From the NCBI RefSeq assembly GCF_002873335.1, contig NZ_MCUW01000004.1, positions 93,179-157,178 on the forward strand: 64,000 nt of DNA. The letters are read 5' to 3'. This DNA comes from Vibrio sp. 10N.286.49.B1. Its GTDB lineage: Bacteria; Pseudomonadota; Gammaproteobacteria; Enterobacterales; Vibrionaceae. Under the pieces are notes generated by a model, which was not told the DNA's origin, searched no databases, and saw only the letters and a program-made list of their open reading frames with translations. Shown here one piece after another: positions 54,007 through 62,989 of this stretch (the first letter of the stretch is position 1; each line of letters starts with the position of its first letter). A program made the translations under genes and the position numbers.

Positions 54007-54241
54007 GTTGCACCTCAACATGACGGGGGGAGAGACCAATATGCTCTACAGTATTCATCAGAGCGTGGATGGTTTTAAATATTCGAGGCTTGAGTGTTTT
54101 CCCTGTTTCTAAAAAGCTATTAACACCCCATTTATTGCTGACCACCAGCAAATAGTAATGGTCATTATGTTCAGATTTTATCGCAATGGCCCCATCAATA
54201 TCACCGCGAGCAAAGTGTGCTTTAAATTCTCTTAGCAGCAT
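53996..54241 (-). CDS. Small protein of unknown function, overlapping the HAD gene
   Basis: 81 residues, soluble (MLLREFKAHFARGDIDGAIA, then NDHYYLLVVSNKWGVNSFLE and a C-terminal helix). I do not recognise the family. The 3' end overlaps the HAD phosphatase start by 11 bases, which suggests translational coupling and makes it likely to be a real gene. The fold could be a small regulator or an adaptor; nothing in the sequence decides this. Confidence 0.55.
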   Translation of the reverse strand: MLLREFKAHFARGDIDGAIAIKSEHNDHYYLLVVSNKWGVNSFLETGKTLKPRIFKTIHALMNTVEHIGLSPRHVEVQHGL

Positions 54242-54425
54242 AAGGGCATACCCTCCATGATAATTACATCGGTAATCAACATAGCCAAATCATAATAAAT
54301 ATGTGGCTACGAAATAAACGGATTAGTTAAATTTAATAACACCGTTAACTAACATATTAATAAGAAGTTTATCGGCTCATTTTCAATGACTAAAGTTAGC
54401 CTTCACAAAATAAAACACGCAATAA

Positions 54426-54449
54426 AAAGGGACGATAAATCGTCCCTTT
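54426..54449 (-). terminator. Rho-independent terminator of ulaG
   Basis: AAAGGGACGAT (54426-54436) pairs with ATCGTCCCTTT (54439-54449); on the minus strand it reads into a T run just after the ulaG stop. Confidence 0.85.
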
Positions 54450-54457
54450 CTTACTTG

Positions 54458-55525
54458 TTATAGGAAGGCTCGGTATGGCAATTCTGGGTCATTCTTAAAG
54501 ACGTCAGCAAACCCACGGAAATGTTGGTAATGCATACGACCTTTATCGGTTGGGTAAGTATAGCGACCGCCGACTTGCCAGAAGAACGGCGCAAAGCCAT
54601 ATTGAAGACGCTCTTTTTTCATGTTCCACAGCATTTCGATTTCACGTGGGTCATTTTGGAAGTTAGCCCAAATATCATGGTGGAACGGCACGACCACTTC
54701 ACAATCAAGTGATTCTGCAGCACGTAAGATATCAGAAGACGTCATTTTGTCCGTCACGCCACGTGGGTTCTCACCAAATGATAACAACGCGACATCAATC
54801 TTATGGTCATTACCGTGCTTAGCGTAGTAGTTTGAGTAGTGAGAGTCACCAGAGTGATACACAGACCCACCCGTTGTTTCTACCAAGTAGTTAACGGCGC
54901 GATCATCCATGCCATCTAAGATGTCTTTATCCGTCGATGACGTGCCTTCTGGCAGTGTAACAAGCGCCGTACGGTCAAAGGCATCGAGCACTTTAATCGT
55001 CACATCTTTAATCGTAATCTCGTCACCCACTTTAGCAATAACACAACGATCTTCTGGCACGCCCCACTTCATCCAAAGATCGACACAAGCTTTAGGGCCA
55101 ATGAATTTCACGTGGTCACCACAGTTTTGTAGAACCGCTGCAGCAACATTGATATCAATGTGATCACCGTGGTCATGAGACGCCATCACCGCGTCAATTT
55201 CTTTAATCGCAAATGGGTCAAGTGGGAAAATCGCGGTACGCAGGTTAGGTTGTAATGCTTCAACACCGCCCATACGCATCATTTGGTGTTGGTTCTTCAT
55301 TTTTTGAACCGCTTGTGTTTTCTTACCAGTACCACACCAGAAATCCATAGATAGGTTCGCACCGCCCTCAGATTTTAACCAAATACCAGTACAGCCAAGC
55401 CACCACATGGAAAATGTATTCGGTTGAACAACCGTTTGTTCAATTTCTTCATTTAACCATGTGCCCCACTCTGGGAATGTATTTAGGATCCAAGACTCGC
55501 GAGTGATTTCATTTACATTGCTCAT
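54458..55525 (-). CDS. ulaG: L-ascorbate-6-phosphate lactonase
   Basis: 355 residues, a metallo-beta-lactamase-fold hydrolase. The N-terminus ([36 protein letters not shown]) and the metal motif SHDHGDHID (about 115) are characteristic of Ula[12 protein letters not shown] and [10 protein letters not shown] add further ligands. It opens the lactone of L-ascorbate-6-phosphate to 3-keto-L-gulonate-6-phosphate. It is transcribed away from the rest of the operon and downstream of ulaR on the same strand, as a separate unit. Confidence 0.95.
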   Translation of the reverse strand: MSNVNEITRESWILNTFPEWGTWLNEEIEQTVVQPNTFSMWWLGCTGIWLKSEGGANLSMDFWCGTGKKTQAVQKMKNQHQMMRMGGVEALQPNLRTAIFPLDPFAIKEIDAVMASHDHGDHIDINVAAAVLQNCGDHVKFIGPKACVDLWMKWGVPEDRCVIAKVGDEITIKDVTIKVLDAFDRTALVTLPEGTSSTDKDILDGMDDRAVNYLVETTGGSVYHSGDSHYSNYYAKHGNDHKIDVALLSFGENPRGVTDKMTSSDILRAAESLDCEVVVPFHHDIWANFQNDPREIEMLWNMKKERLQYGFAPFFWQVGGRYTYPTDKGRMHYQHFRGFADVFKNDPELPYRAFL

Positions 55526-55648
55526 GATAATACCTTTTATTTCACAAATTTAAATTTATTTAGGATGCAGGGAGCCAAGTGCCTTATTTTAAATTAAGGC
55601 ACTAAAGCTGTTTTTATTATTTATTTATCGAGCATTGCGCTCTATATT

Positions 55649-56404
55649 TTATACCAGAATAACTTGCGTCCCTTGAGCTTCTATTAATTTCACCACATCA
55701 GGGTTCGCATCTTTTCCTGTAATAACGATATCAATATGCTTAGATTCACAAAATAGCATGCCCGTACGCTGGCCTACTTTCGAGCTATCAACCACAACGA
55801 CCAGTTTATCGATTTGCTCTAACATTTGTTGCTCTGCTACGGCCGTTAACATATCCGCTTTGTACAAACCGACCTCTGTAAGACCTTTTCCTGACGTAAA
55901 CATCCAATTCCCAGCATAGCCACCTAAAGAATTAGGGGCCGGGTTCAAAAAGATGTTTTGCGCCTTATTATATTGACCACCAATAATGATCACATCGTCA
56001 TGATCTTCATTGATTAGGTAACTCGCCAACGGAAAATAATTGGTCACAATCTGCACATCACTCCCGCACAGCTGCTGTCCAAGCAAGAAGGCGGTAGAAC
56101 CACAGTTGATCACTACGCTGTCGCCGGAATGACAAAGGTCGGCGGCGGCTTGCGCAATCGCGGACTTTTCCTCATAAAACTCGGTGCTGTTGATATTCAG
56201 CGGTGACCACTTTCTCTTTTTATTCTCAACCCGCTCCGCGCCATTACGTACCTTTCTTAGCTTACCTAATTCATCTAACTTGGCGATATCACGCCTTGCG
56301 GTCGCAGGAGAAACGTTAAAACTATCAATAATATGCGCCACATTAATCGTCTGCTTATCTTCTAGCAGCGACAAGATGTTGTTGTGCCTTTGTAATTCGT
56401 TCAT
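55649..56404 (-). CDS. ulaR: DeoR-family repressor of L-ascorbate utilisation
   Basis: 251 residues from the ATG at 56404 (AGAGAG ahead), the length of E. coli UlaR; a GTG at 56413 is an alternative. The HTH includes FNVSPATARRDIAKLDELGK and the KVRNGAE wing; the DeoR sugar-phosphate sensor domain follows (SVVINCGSTAFLLGQQLCG, QIVTNYFPLASYLI, MFTSGKGLTEVGLYKADML). The likely inducer is L-ascorbate-6-phosphate. It is divergent from ulaA, with phased direct repeats in between. Confidence 0.94.
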   Translation of the reverse strand: MNELQRHNNILSLLEDKQTINVAHIIDSFNVSPATARRDIAKLDELGKLRKVRNGAERVENKKRKWSPLNINSTEFYEEKSAIAQAAADLCHSGDSVVINCGSTAFLLGQQLCGSDVQIVTNYFPLASYLINEDHDDVIIIGGQYNKAQNIFLNPAPNSLGGYAGNWMFTSGKGLTEVGLYKADMLTAVAEQQMLEQIDKLVVVVDSSKVGQRTGMLFCESKHIDIVITGKDANPDVVKLIEAQGTQVILV

Positions 56405-56743
56405 ATCGATCACTCTCTGGGTTGCCGTGACAACTTTGTGATTGCTTGTGATTTGTTATGATTCTAATAATCACCGTTATGATTGTCAAACCTATGCCTA
56501 CATAAAATAAGAACTGAATCACACTATTTCATAAGTCATTGTTTTAATTGAAAATATACAAAATATCGTGATCAACTCCCCAATTGAGCGCATTCACAAC
56601 GTCAATAATTGATATAAATCAAAATAGTCACAAATGAGCATTGAATGATTACTTATGATTGTTAAAGTTTATCCCGTGAGCAAAACAAGATAGCAATACA
56701 TCCTACAAATCATTAAAACTACAAATTATATAAGGGTAAAGAT
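56405..56743. promoter_or_regulatory. ulaR-ulaA divergent promoter with phased TTRTGATT repeats
   Basis: 339 bases. TTGTGATT at 56436 and 56446, TTATGATT at 56456 and 56477, and another at 56653 form a set of direct repeats; the first four are spaced 10, 10 and 21 bases, that is, on one face of the helix. These are the best candidate UlaR sites, one group near ulaR and one nearer ulaA. No ORF or RNA was seen. Confidence 0.5.
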
Positions 56744-58534
56744 ATGGAGTTCTTATACGACATCTTCTATATTTTTTACAGTCAAGTAATGACCAAGGCA
56801 CCACTGCTACTCGGTCTCGTTACTTGTCTTGGGTACATTCTTTTAAAACGAGACGCAACAACCATTATTTCTGGCTCAATCAAAACCATCGTTGGTTTCA
56901 TGATTGTGCAAGTCGGCGCGGGTACACTGGTCGCTGGCTTCAAACCTGTTATTGAAAAAATGAGCGAAATCCATGGACTAACGGGCTCAGTTATTGACCC
57001 GTATACCTCCATGATGGCAACGATGGAGACCATGGGTGACAACTATTCATGGGTAGGCTATGCCGTTCTTCTCGCGCTTGGACTGAATATTCTACTGGTG
57101 GCCTTCCGCCGCTATACGGGCATTCGCACCATCATGCTGACGGGACACATTATGTTCCAGCAAGCAGGTCTGATTGCAGTGTTCTACTTTGTGCTTGGCG
57201 CAAGCATGTGGGAAACGATCATTTACTCAGCAATCCTAATGGCATTGTACTGGGGTATCTCGTCCAACATCATGTTTAAGCCGACCCAAGAAGTCACGGG
57301 CGGTGCCGGTTTCTCTATTGGTCACCAGCAACAGTTCGCTTCTTGGATTGCCACCAAAGTCGCACCGAAACTCGGTGATAAAAACGACAGCGTTGACCAT
57401 GTAAAACTGCCTAAATGGCTACACATTTTCCACGATAGCATCGCAGCAACAACGTTAGTTATGACGGGTTTCTTCGGTATTATTCTGCTTTCTTTTGGCC
57501 TTGATAATCTTCAAGACATGGCAGGAAAAACTCACTGGTTTATCTATATCTTTGAAACTGGCTTGAAATTCGCGGTTGCGATTCAAGTTATCGTCACCGG
57601 CGTGCGTATGTTCGTTGCCGAGCTGTCCGAAGCATTCAACGGTATTTCACAACGCCTGATCCCTAATGCAGTACTCGCCATTGACTGTGCAGCAATTTAT
57701 GCCTACTCACCAAACGCAATGGTATTTGGTTTCATGTGGGGCGCAGTTGGTCAGTTTACCGCTGTACTAGCCATGTTAGCGTTTGACGCGCCAATCATGA
57801 TCATCCCAGGCTTTATCCCAATGTTCTTCTCAAACGCGACCATTGGTGTCTTTGCTAACCACTTTGGTGGCTGGAAAGCCGTCATGAAGATTTGTTTCGT
57901 CATGGGGATTATCGAAGTCGTCGGTTCAGCATGGGCAATTCACATCTTCGCTCAATCTGGCACTGAGTTTAACGGCTGGATGGGCATGGCTGACTGGGCA
58001 TTAATCTTCCCACCTATCATGCAAGGTATCTCTAGCTCTAGCTTGTTCTTCTTCGTTATCGTGGCACTGTCTGGCGTATACATGTATTTCGCTTCTAAAA
58101 CACTACGTGCTGAAGAAGATGCGATGGAAACCGTCACAGCGGTTACACCTGAAGGCATCGAAATTGAGGTCGCTGCACCGGCTCAATCTACCGCTACCGC
58201 CGACGCTCCACAAGCCAGCGGTAATGCGACACAAAAACCCGTTCGTGTCCTCGTGTGCTGCGGCTCTGGTCAAGGCTCATCAATGATGTGTTCGAAAAAG
58301 ATTAAAGAGTACCTAGATAAAAGAGGCATCCCGAGCTCGACCTTCAACAGCGCGATCACCGATTACAAATCACACCTAGGCTCGTTTGACATCATCGTGA
58401 CCTCTGTTGCTTTGGCAGAAAAGATTACCGGTCTACCAGAAGGCAAACAGCAGCTAGCCGTGAAGAATATGATCATGGTGAAAACCTTTGGTGACGAGCT
58501 GGTTTCAATTATTGAAAACAACTTCCACAAATAA
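56744..58534 (+). CDS. ulaA: PTS L-ascorbate transporter, fused EIIC-EIIB
   Basis: 596 residues. The N-terminal ~455 residues are the UlaA/SgaT permease (about eleven helices; [40 protein letters not shown], then [16 protein letters not shown]). After an Ala/Thr-rich linker (about 465-500) comes an EIIB domain ([17 protein letters not shown], phosphocysteine at 505 or 506). In E. coli these are separate UlaA and UlaB; here they are one chain. It imports and phosphorylates L-ascorbate. First gene of the plus-strand operon. Confidence 0.94.
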   Translation: MEFLYDIFYIFYSQVMTKAPLLLGLVTCLGYILLKRDATTIISGSIKTIVGFMIVQVGAGTLVAGFKPVIEKMSEIHGLTGSVIDPYTSMMATMETMGDNYSWVGYAVLLALGLNILLVAFRRYTGIRTIMLTGHIMFQQAGLIAVFYFVLGASMWETIIYSAILMALYWGISSNIMFKPTQEVTGGAGFSIGHQQQFASWIATKVAPKLGDKNDSVDHVKLPKWLHIFHDSIAATTLVMTGFFGIILLSFGLDNLQDMAGKTHWFIYIFETGLKFAVAIQVIVTGVRMFVAELSEAFNGISQRLIPNAVLAIDCAAIYAYSPNAMVFGFMWGAVGQFTAVLAMLAFDAPIMIIPGFIPMFFSNATIGVFANHFGGWKAVMKICFVMGIIEVVGSAWAIHIFAQSGTEFNGWMGMADWALIFPPIMQGISSSSLFFFVIVALSGVYMYFASKTLRAEEDAMETVTAVTPEGIEIEVAAPAQSTATADAPQASGNATQKPVRVLVCCGSGQGSSMMCSKKIKEYLDKRGIPSSTFNSAITDYKSHLGSFDIIVTSVALAEKITGLPEGKQQLAVKNMIMVKTFGDELVSIIENNFHK

Positions 58535-58596
58535 ATGACAATACGAAACGCTACAAAATAACGATTAACGATCATGTTCTAACCATAATAAAAAAA

Positions 58597-58621
58597 GACT
58601 CGGAGACACCGTCTCCGAGTC
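58597..58621. other. Intercistronic hairpin between ulaA and ulaC
   Basis: GACTCGGAGAC (58597-58607) pairs perfectly with GTCTCCGAGTC (58611-58621) around a 3-base loop. On the plus strand no T run follows, so it more probably protects or sets the level of the ulaA message than terminates it. Confidence 0.7.
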
Positions 58622-58651
58622 AATAAATACTCTGTCTAAGTGAGGTAAGCA

Positions 58652-59113
58652 ATGAACTTAAAAGAATCTTTACTTCAAAATAATTCCATCATCTTGAATG
58701 CAAAAGCCAACGATTGGGAAGCCGCTATCAAGCTAGGGACCGATGCCCTCGTTAAAGCCGGTATCGCAGAAGCACGTTACTACGACGCCATCATCACGGC
58801 GATACAAACCGAAGGCCCATACATCTGTATTCACGATGCATTCGCACTGCCACACTGTCGCCCTGAAGACGGCGTCATTAAAACAGGATTCGCACTCACA
58901 GTACTGGAAACCCCCATTACGTTTGATGGTGTTGACGATCCCGTTGACGTATTGATTACCTTAGCAGGCAAAGACTCCGACGAGCATATTGAAGGCACCA
59001 TGCAAGTCGCGAACCTTATCGAATTCGACGAAGATTTTTCTAAACTTCGCGCCTGTAAAACGGCCAATGATGTGGCTCAGTTGATTGATGCGGCGCTCGC
59101 AGCCGCAGATTAA
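58652..59113 (+). CDS. ulaC: PTS L-ascorbate-specific EIIA
   Basis: 153 residues of the mannitol/fructose-type EIIA fold. The phosphorylatable histidine is His68 in HDAFALPHCRPEDG; TGFALTVLETPITFDG and the DVLITLAGKDSDEHIEG helix follow. It passes phosphate from HPr to the IIB domain of the fused UlaA. GAGG precedes the ATG; it follows the 58597-58621 hairpin and is 9 bases before ulaF. Confidence 0.93.
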   Translation: MNLKESLLQNNSIILNAKANDWEAAIKLGTDALVKAGIAEARYYDAIITAIQTEGPYICIHDAFALPHCRPEDGVIKTGFALTVLETPITFDGVDDPVDVLITLAGKDSDEHIEGTMQVANLIEFDEDFSKLRACKTANDVAQLIDAALAAAD

Positions 59114-59122
59114 GGAGACGTT

Positions 59123-59821
59123 ATGTCACACTATCAAGCATTAAAGCAACGAGTGTTGGACGCTAACCTACAGCTTCCAAAATACGGTTTAGTCACCTTC
59201 ACATGGGGAAATGTGTCAGAGATTGACCGAGAACTCGGTGTTATTGCGATTAAACCATCTGGCGTGGAATACGATGACATGTCAGTAGAAGACATCGTCG
59301 TTATTGACCTAGAAGGCAACACATTAGAAGGGTCATTAAACCCGTCGAGTGATACCGCCACTCATATTGAGCTATACCATGCCTTTCCTCAAATTGGCGG
59401 TGTGGTGCACACGCACTCAAGAAGCGCGACCATTTGGGCGCAAGCTGGGATTGATATTCCGGCACTCGGCACAACTCACGCCGATTACTTTTATGGCGAT
59501 ATTCCTTGTACACGCAATCTATCTAGCCAAGAGATTGCTGGTGAATACGAGAAAAACACCGGCCTTGTCATCATTGAAGAGTTTCAAAATCGCCGTATTA
59601 AAGCAATGTCGATTCCAAGTGTTATCGTCGCTGGGCATGCCCCGTTTTCGTGGGGAGCAAACGCCACTGACGCAGTACACAATGCGGTTGTACTAGAAGA
59701 AGTCGCGGCGATGGCGCTGGCCACTCGTTCACTGAACAGTGGCATCAAGATTCAGCCAGAGCTGTCCGACAAGCATTATCTCCGAAAGCACGGTGAAAAC
59801 GCGTATTACGGCCAAGGATAA
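59123..59821 (+). CDS. ulaF: L-ribulose-5-phosphate 4-epimerase (UlaF/AraD family)
   Basis: 232 residues, class II aldolase fold. [20 protein letters not shown] (N-terminal), the phosphate-binding SGVEYDDM, and the zinc ligands [14 protein letters not shown] (His near 93-95) with [12 protein letters not shown] are present, and GHAPFSWG lies near 170. It converts L-ribulose-5-phosphate to D-xylulose-5-phosphate, the last step of ascorbate degradation. AAGGAG precedes the ATG. Confidence 0.93.
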   Translation: MSHYQALKQRVLDANLQLPKYGLVTFTWGNVSEIDRELGVIAIKPSGVEYDDMSVEDIVVIDLEGNTLEGSLNPSSDTATHIELYHAFPQIGGVVHTHSRSATIWAQAGIDIPALGTTHADYFYGDIPCTRNLSSQEIAGEYEKNTGLVIIEEFQNRRIKAMSIPSVIVAGHAPFSWGANATDAVHNAVVLEEVAAMALATRSLNSGIKIQPELSDKHYLRKHGENAYYGQG

Positions 59822-59842
59822 GCAAACCGAAACACGCTCGAA

Positions 59843-59896
59843 TGCATCTAACAAGCCATATGCATCTAACAAACCATATGCATCTAACAAACCAAA
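59843..59896. repeat. Three tandem 18-base repeats
   Basis: TGCATCTAACAARCCATA at 59843, 59861 and 59879 (last copy ends AAA). They lie between ulaF and the HAD gene, 50 bases before a second, unrelated 18-base repeat that duplicates the start region of the HAD gene. Confidence 0.85.
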
Positions 59897-59925
59897 TTAC
59901 TAGCTGAATCGATGTCTCTAAGAGA

Positions 59926-59974
59926 CGTTAATACATCTAGAAGGCGTTATGAATCTAGGAGACGTTATGAATCT
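59926..59974 (+). repeat. Duplicated ribosome-binding/start-codon segment of the HAD gene
   Basis: The segment CTAGGAGACGTTATGAAT recurs with an 18-19 base period (GACGTTA near 59926, GCGTTATG at 59944, GACGTTATG at 59961). It gives two in-frame ATGs, at 59949 and 59967, each with its own Shine-Dalgarno-like GA-rich stretch. Confidence 0.75.
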
Positions 59975-60806
59975 AAGGGAACCTGAATATAAAGTCCTTG
60001 CTCTCGACTTAGACGGCACAGTATTGACGGATGACCACACGATTCACCCAGCGGTTAAACTTGCGATTCACGAGGCGCAAAAGGTCTGTCATGTCGTCAT
60101 CGTGACGGGTCGCCACCATACTGCAGCAAAGCCTTATTATGATGAACTCGGTTTAACCACCCCCATCATTTGCTGCAACGGAACCTACGTGTATGACTAC
60201 CGCACCGATCAGGTCCTTGAACACAATGCAATAAGCAAAGACGACGCGTTGCAATTCATTGAGCTGGCCACTGAGTTTCAAATGGCGCTGGTCATGTACG
60301 TCACTAATGAAATGACGTACAGCAAGAAAAGCCCCATTCATTATATGCAAGCACTGGAGGCCTGGGCGAAGCAATACCCCAAAGACAAGCAACCTCAGAT
60401 CCGCCAAATTGACTCGTTCAATGCGCTTGTTGAGAAAACGGATTATGTCTGGAAGTTTGTTGTCGAGGGAGAGCCAAGCTCAGTGCAGCGCCTCTCCGAC
60501 CAACCCTGGATACAGCAGCGCTTTAATGGTGAGCGCTCTTGGTCAAATAGAATTGATTTCGCTGCCAAGGGCAATAATAAGGGCGCACGCCTTGCAGACT
60601 ATGTGCAACAACTGGGTTACGACGCCACACAAGTAATGGCTGTCGGTGATAACCACAATGATATTTCAATGCTTGAATATGCAGGCCTTGGGGTTGCGAT
60701 GGAAAATGCCGACGATACGGTCAAATCTAACGCCCAAGTAACCTGCCCTACTGATAACAACAATGACGGGCTCGCCCGTCTCATTCGTGAAAAAATTAAA
60801 GGATAA
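59967..60806 (+). CDS. HAD-superfamily Cof-type phosphatase in the ula operon
   Basis: 279 residues from the ATG at 59967 (AGGAG ahead); an ATG 18 bases upstream lies in a duplicated ribosome-binding segment and would add six residues. HAD motifs LALDLDGTVLTDD (about 10-22), VVIVTGRHH, PIICCNGTYVYDY and VGDNHNDISMLEYAGLGVAM (about 220-240) are intact. A Cof-type phosphatase inside the operon between ulaF and ulaD is not part of the E. coli ula set; it may remove or recycle a sugar-phosphate or flavin, but the substrate is unknown. It is paralogous to the HAD gene beyond ulaG. Confidence 0.87.
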   Translation: MNLREPEYKVLALDLDGTVLTDDHTIHPAVKLAIHEAQKVCHVVIVTGRHHTAAKPYYDELGLTTPIICCNGTYVYDYRTDQVLEHNAISKDDALQFIELATEFQMALVMYVTNEMTYSKKSPIHYMQALEAWAKQYPKDKQPQIRQIDSFNALVEKTDYVWKFVVEGEPSSVQRLSDQPWIQQRFNGERSWSNRIDFAAKGNNKGARLADYVQQLGYDATQVMAVGDNHNDISMLEYAGLGVAMENADDTVKSNAQVTCPTDNNNDGLARLIREKIKG

Positions 60807-60811
60807 GTAAG

Positions 60812-61459
60812 ATGACTAAACCAATGATCCAGATCGCCCTAGACCAAACAGACCTTAAATCGGCTATCGCTGTTGCGAAAAACGTCGAAAGCTTTGTTGA
60901 CGTCATCGAAGTCGGTACCATTCTCGCATTTGCTGAAGGCATGAATTCGGTCAAAACACTGCGAGCTAACCACCCAGACCATATCTTAGTCTGTGACATG
61001 AAAACCACGGATGGCGGCGCGATTCTCGCTAAAATGGCCTTCGAAGCTGGTGCTGACTGGATTACTGTCTCTGCAGCCGCGCACATCGCCACGATTGGCG
61101 CCTGTAAGAAGGTAGCAGATGAGCTGGACGGCGAAATTCAGATTGAAATCTATGGTAATTGGACCATGCAAGACGCACAAGCTTGGGTTGACCTAGGTAT
61201 TAGTCAGGCCATCTATCACCGTTCTCGTGATGCAGAGTTAGCAGGCGTGGGTTGGACAGAAGAAGACCTAGTGAAAATGCGTCAGCTCTCTGAGCTTGGT
61301 ATCGAGCTGTCAATTACCGGCGGTATAGTGCCAGAAGACCTGTACCTGTTTGAAGGCATTAAAGCCAAGACTTTTATCGCAGGCCGTGCACTGGCTGGCG
61401 ACAAGGGCAAAGAAACGGCTGAGGCGCTACGCACGCAAATCGATCGTTTCTGGAACTAG
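60812..61459 (+). CDS. ulaD: 3-keto-L-gulonate-6-phosphate decarboxylase
   Basis: 215 residues, the orotidine-phosphate decarboxylase-like barrel. The catalytic Asp of IQIALDQTDL, the Asp-x-Lys pair DMKTTDGG (about 62), ITVSAAAHIATIGAC and the phosphate-binding SITGGIVPEDLY and FIAGRAL loops are visible. It decarboxylates 3-keto-L-gulonate-6-phosphate to L-xylulose-5-phosphate. Six bases after the HAD gene, with AAGGA ahead. Confidence 0.94.
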   Translation: MTKPMIQIALDQTDLKSAIAVAKNVESFVDVIEVGTILAFAEGMNSVKTLRANHPDHILVCDMKTTDGGAILAKMAFEAGADWITVSAAAHIATIGACKKVADELDGEIQIEIYGNWTMQDAQAWVDLGISQAIYHRSRDAELAGVGWTEEDLVKMRQLSELGIELSITGGIVPEDLYLFEGIKAKTFIAGRALAGDKGKETAEALRTQIDRFWN

Positions 61460-61470
61460 GAGAAGACTGC

Positions 61471-62352
61471 ATGTTTGAGATGTTGCAACGTCACCGTGTG
61501 GGGTTATATGAAAAGGCACTGCCCGATCATTTCTCATGGGAACAGAAACTCCAAGAAACCAAAAGCCTAGGCTTTGATTTTCTAGAAATCTCTGTGGACG
61601 AGTCCGATGAAAGACGCAGCCGATTGGATTGGGATGATAAGACCATCTATGAGTTAAGGCGGTTGTGTGAAGACAACGCTCTGCCGTTGCAATCCATGTG
61701 CTTAAGCGCGCATCGCAAGTTTCCATTTGGTTCCGCCGACGCGGCCATTCGCCAAGAAGCGGCGGTTCACATGGAAAAAGCCATCACGCTGGCCTACAAA
61801 CTGGGCATCCGGACGATTCAGCTAGCGGGTTACGATGTTTACTATGAACCGGCTAACCAAGAGACGCACCAACGCTTTATTGCTGGAATGAAGCTGGCTT
61901 CGAAGATGGCGGAACGGGCTGGGGTGATGTTAGCCGTAGAGATTATGGATACCGACTACCTCAACTCACTCAGTAAGTTTGAAATATTGAATAGAGAGGT
62001 CAATTCTCCGTATTTTACCGCTTACCCTGATGTGGGGAACATTTCAGGATGGGATTATGACATTTGCACTGAGCTTGCCTTGAGCGTACCGCATATTGTA
62101 CAGATCCACCTAAAAGACACCTACAAGGTCACCCCGACTTATCAAGGCCAATTTCGAGATCTCGTTATTGGTGAGGGTGAAGTCGATTTCAATGCCATTT
62201 TTGATACGCTAAACGCGACACAATGCGTGGTCCCGCTGGTCATAGAGATGTGGGCTAAAGATGACCAATGGCGCACTAATATTCAACGAGCACAGGTTCG
62301 CCTTAATGAAGCCTGCAGCCATGCTCAATTGCCGTCATTATTTAACCAATAA
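61471..62352 (+). CDS. ulaE: L-xylulose-5-phosphate 3-epimerase
   Basis: 293 residues of the xylose-isomerase-like TIM barrel family. GLYEKALPDHFSWEQKLQET opens the protein; the metal ligands occur in VDESDERRSRLDWD, AVEIMDTDYLNS (Glu near 155), DVGNISGWDYD and IHLKDTYKVTP. It converts L-xylulose-5-phosphate to L-ribulose-5-phosphate, which UlaF uses next. AGGAG precedes the ATG. It is the last gene of the operon, followed by a terminator. Confidence 0.94.
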   Translation: MFEMLQRHRVGLYEKALPDHFSWEQKLQETKSLGFDFLEISVDESDERRSRLDWDDKTIYELRRLCEDNALPLQSMCLSAHRKFPFGSADAAIRQEAAVHMEKAITLAYKLGIRTIQLAGYDVYYEPANQETHQRFIAGMKLASKMAERAGVMLAVEIMDTDYLNSLSKFEILNREVNSPYFTAYPDVGNISGWDYDICTELALSVPHIVQIHLKDTYKVTPTYQGQFRDLVIGEGEVDFNAIFDTLNATQCVVPLVIEMWAKDDQWRTNIQRAQVRLNEACSHAQLPSLFNQ

Positions 62353-62426
62353 CGGTTCGAACGCGCGTTTAACACCAAGTGTTATTGGCATTATTTTCAT
62401 TTAATGCAGTAACACTACTCCCCTTC

Positions 62427-62456
62427 AAAGCAGCACTTTTATCGGTGCTGCTTTTT
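62427..62456 (+). terminator. Rho-independent terminator of the ula operon
   Basis: AAAGCAGCAC (62427-62436) pairs with GTGCTGCTTT (62445-62454), followed by more T, 75 bases after ulaE. Confidence 0.9.
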
Positions 62457-62526
62457 GTCATCTATTGACAACGTAATATCAAAGCCTCAGAGTGAAGCCC
62501 CTAAATTCTCCCACGGGCAGTTACGT

Positions 62527-62958
62527 ATGAATTCACTTTATTTTCAACTATTTTGGCGTGAAAAACATGGCGTCATGCTTGAAGTAAACGGCGTACCTGA
62601 TCTCCCTAAAAGATTGGAAGATGAGTTCACTCAGTGGATCAACAACCGTAAAAAAATCATGAGCTTTGAGGTCAATCTACAGTCTTGGGTCAAGGTTGAT
62701 GAAGATGGCTCCAGCACACACATCGAATTAAAACCCAACGGCACATTGACCGAGAAAGACCTATTTTCTGAAAAAAGTCTCGTTGGACAGTGGAAGGTCG
62801 TGGATGGCGTATTGCTGATGAGAGTTGCCGATAACGCAACCGTCGTTGAGTATCAGGTGGTGGGTAACCGGAGCCACAACATTCACTGTGGCGTGGTGCA
62901 CATCGACGGGGTTGTGAACAACTACTGCAAGTTTGTTCAAGTGAAAAACTCGCAATAG
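62527..62958 (+). CDS. Uncharacterised small protein
   Basis: 143 residues from the ATG at 62527; the frame is open back to a TTG at 62455 that lies inside the terminator and is not credible. The product is soluble (MNSLYFQLFWREKHGVMLEV, a YQVVGNRSHN-like strand and a TLTEKDLFSE loop) with no signal peptide or membrane segment. I do not recognise the family. It is after the ula terminator and convergent with catB. Confidence 0.5.
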   Translation: MNSLYFQLFWREKHGVMLEVNGVPDLPKRLEDEFTQWINNRKKIMSFEVNLQSWVKVDEDGSSTHIELKPNGTLTEKDLFSEKSLVGQWKVVDGVLLMRVADNATVVEYQVVGNRSHNIHCGVVHIDGVVNNYCKFVQVKNSQ

Positions 62959-62989
62959 CGTTAGTCGTTAGTCTCTGGTGGTTGATGGT

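Noticed and set aside
58597..58621. Rho-independent terminator after ulaA
   Set aside because: The plus strand lacks a T run after the stem and ulaC follows closely, so a processing or stability hairpin is more likely.
59843..59896. CRISPR-like repeat array
   Set aside because: The 18-base units are contiguous without spacers and no cas genes are present, so it is a simple tandem repeat.
62455..62526. TTG start giving a 167-residue product for the gene before catB
   Set aside because: The TTG is inside the T run of the ula operon terminator; the internal ATG at 62527 is more credible.
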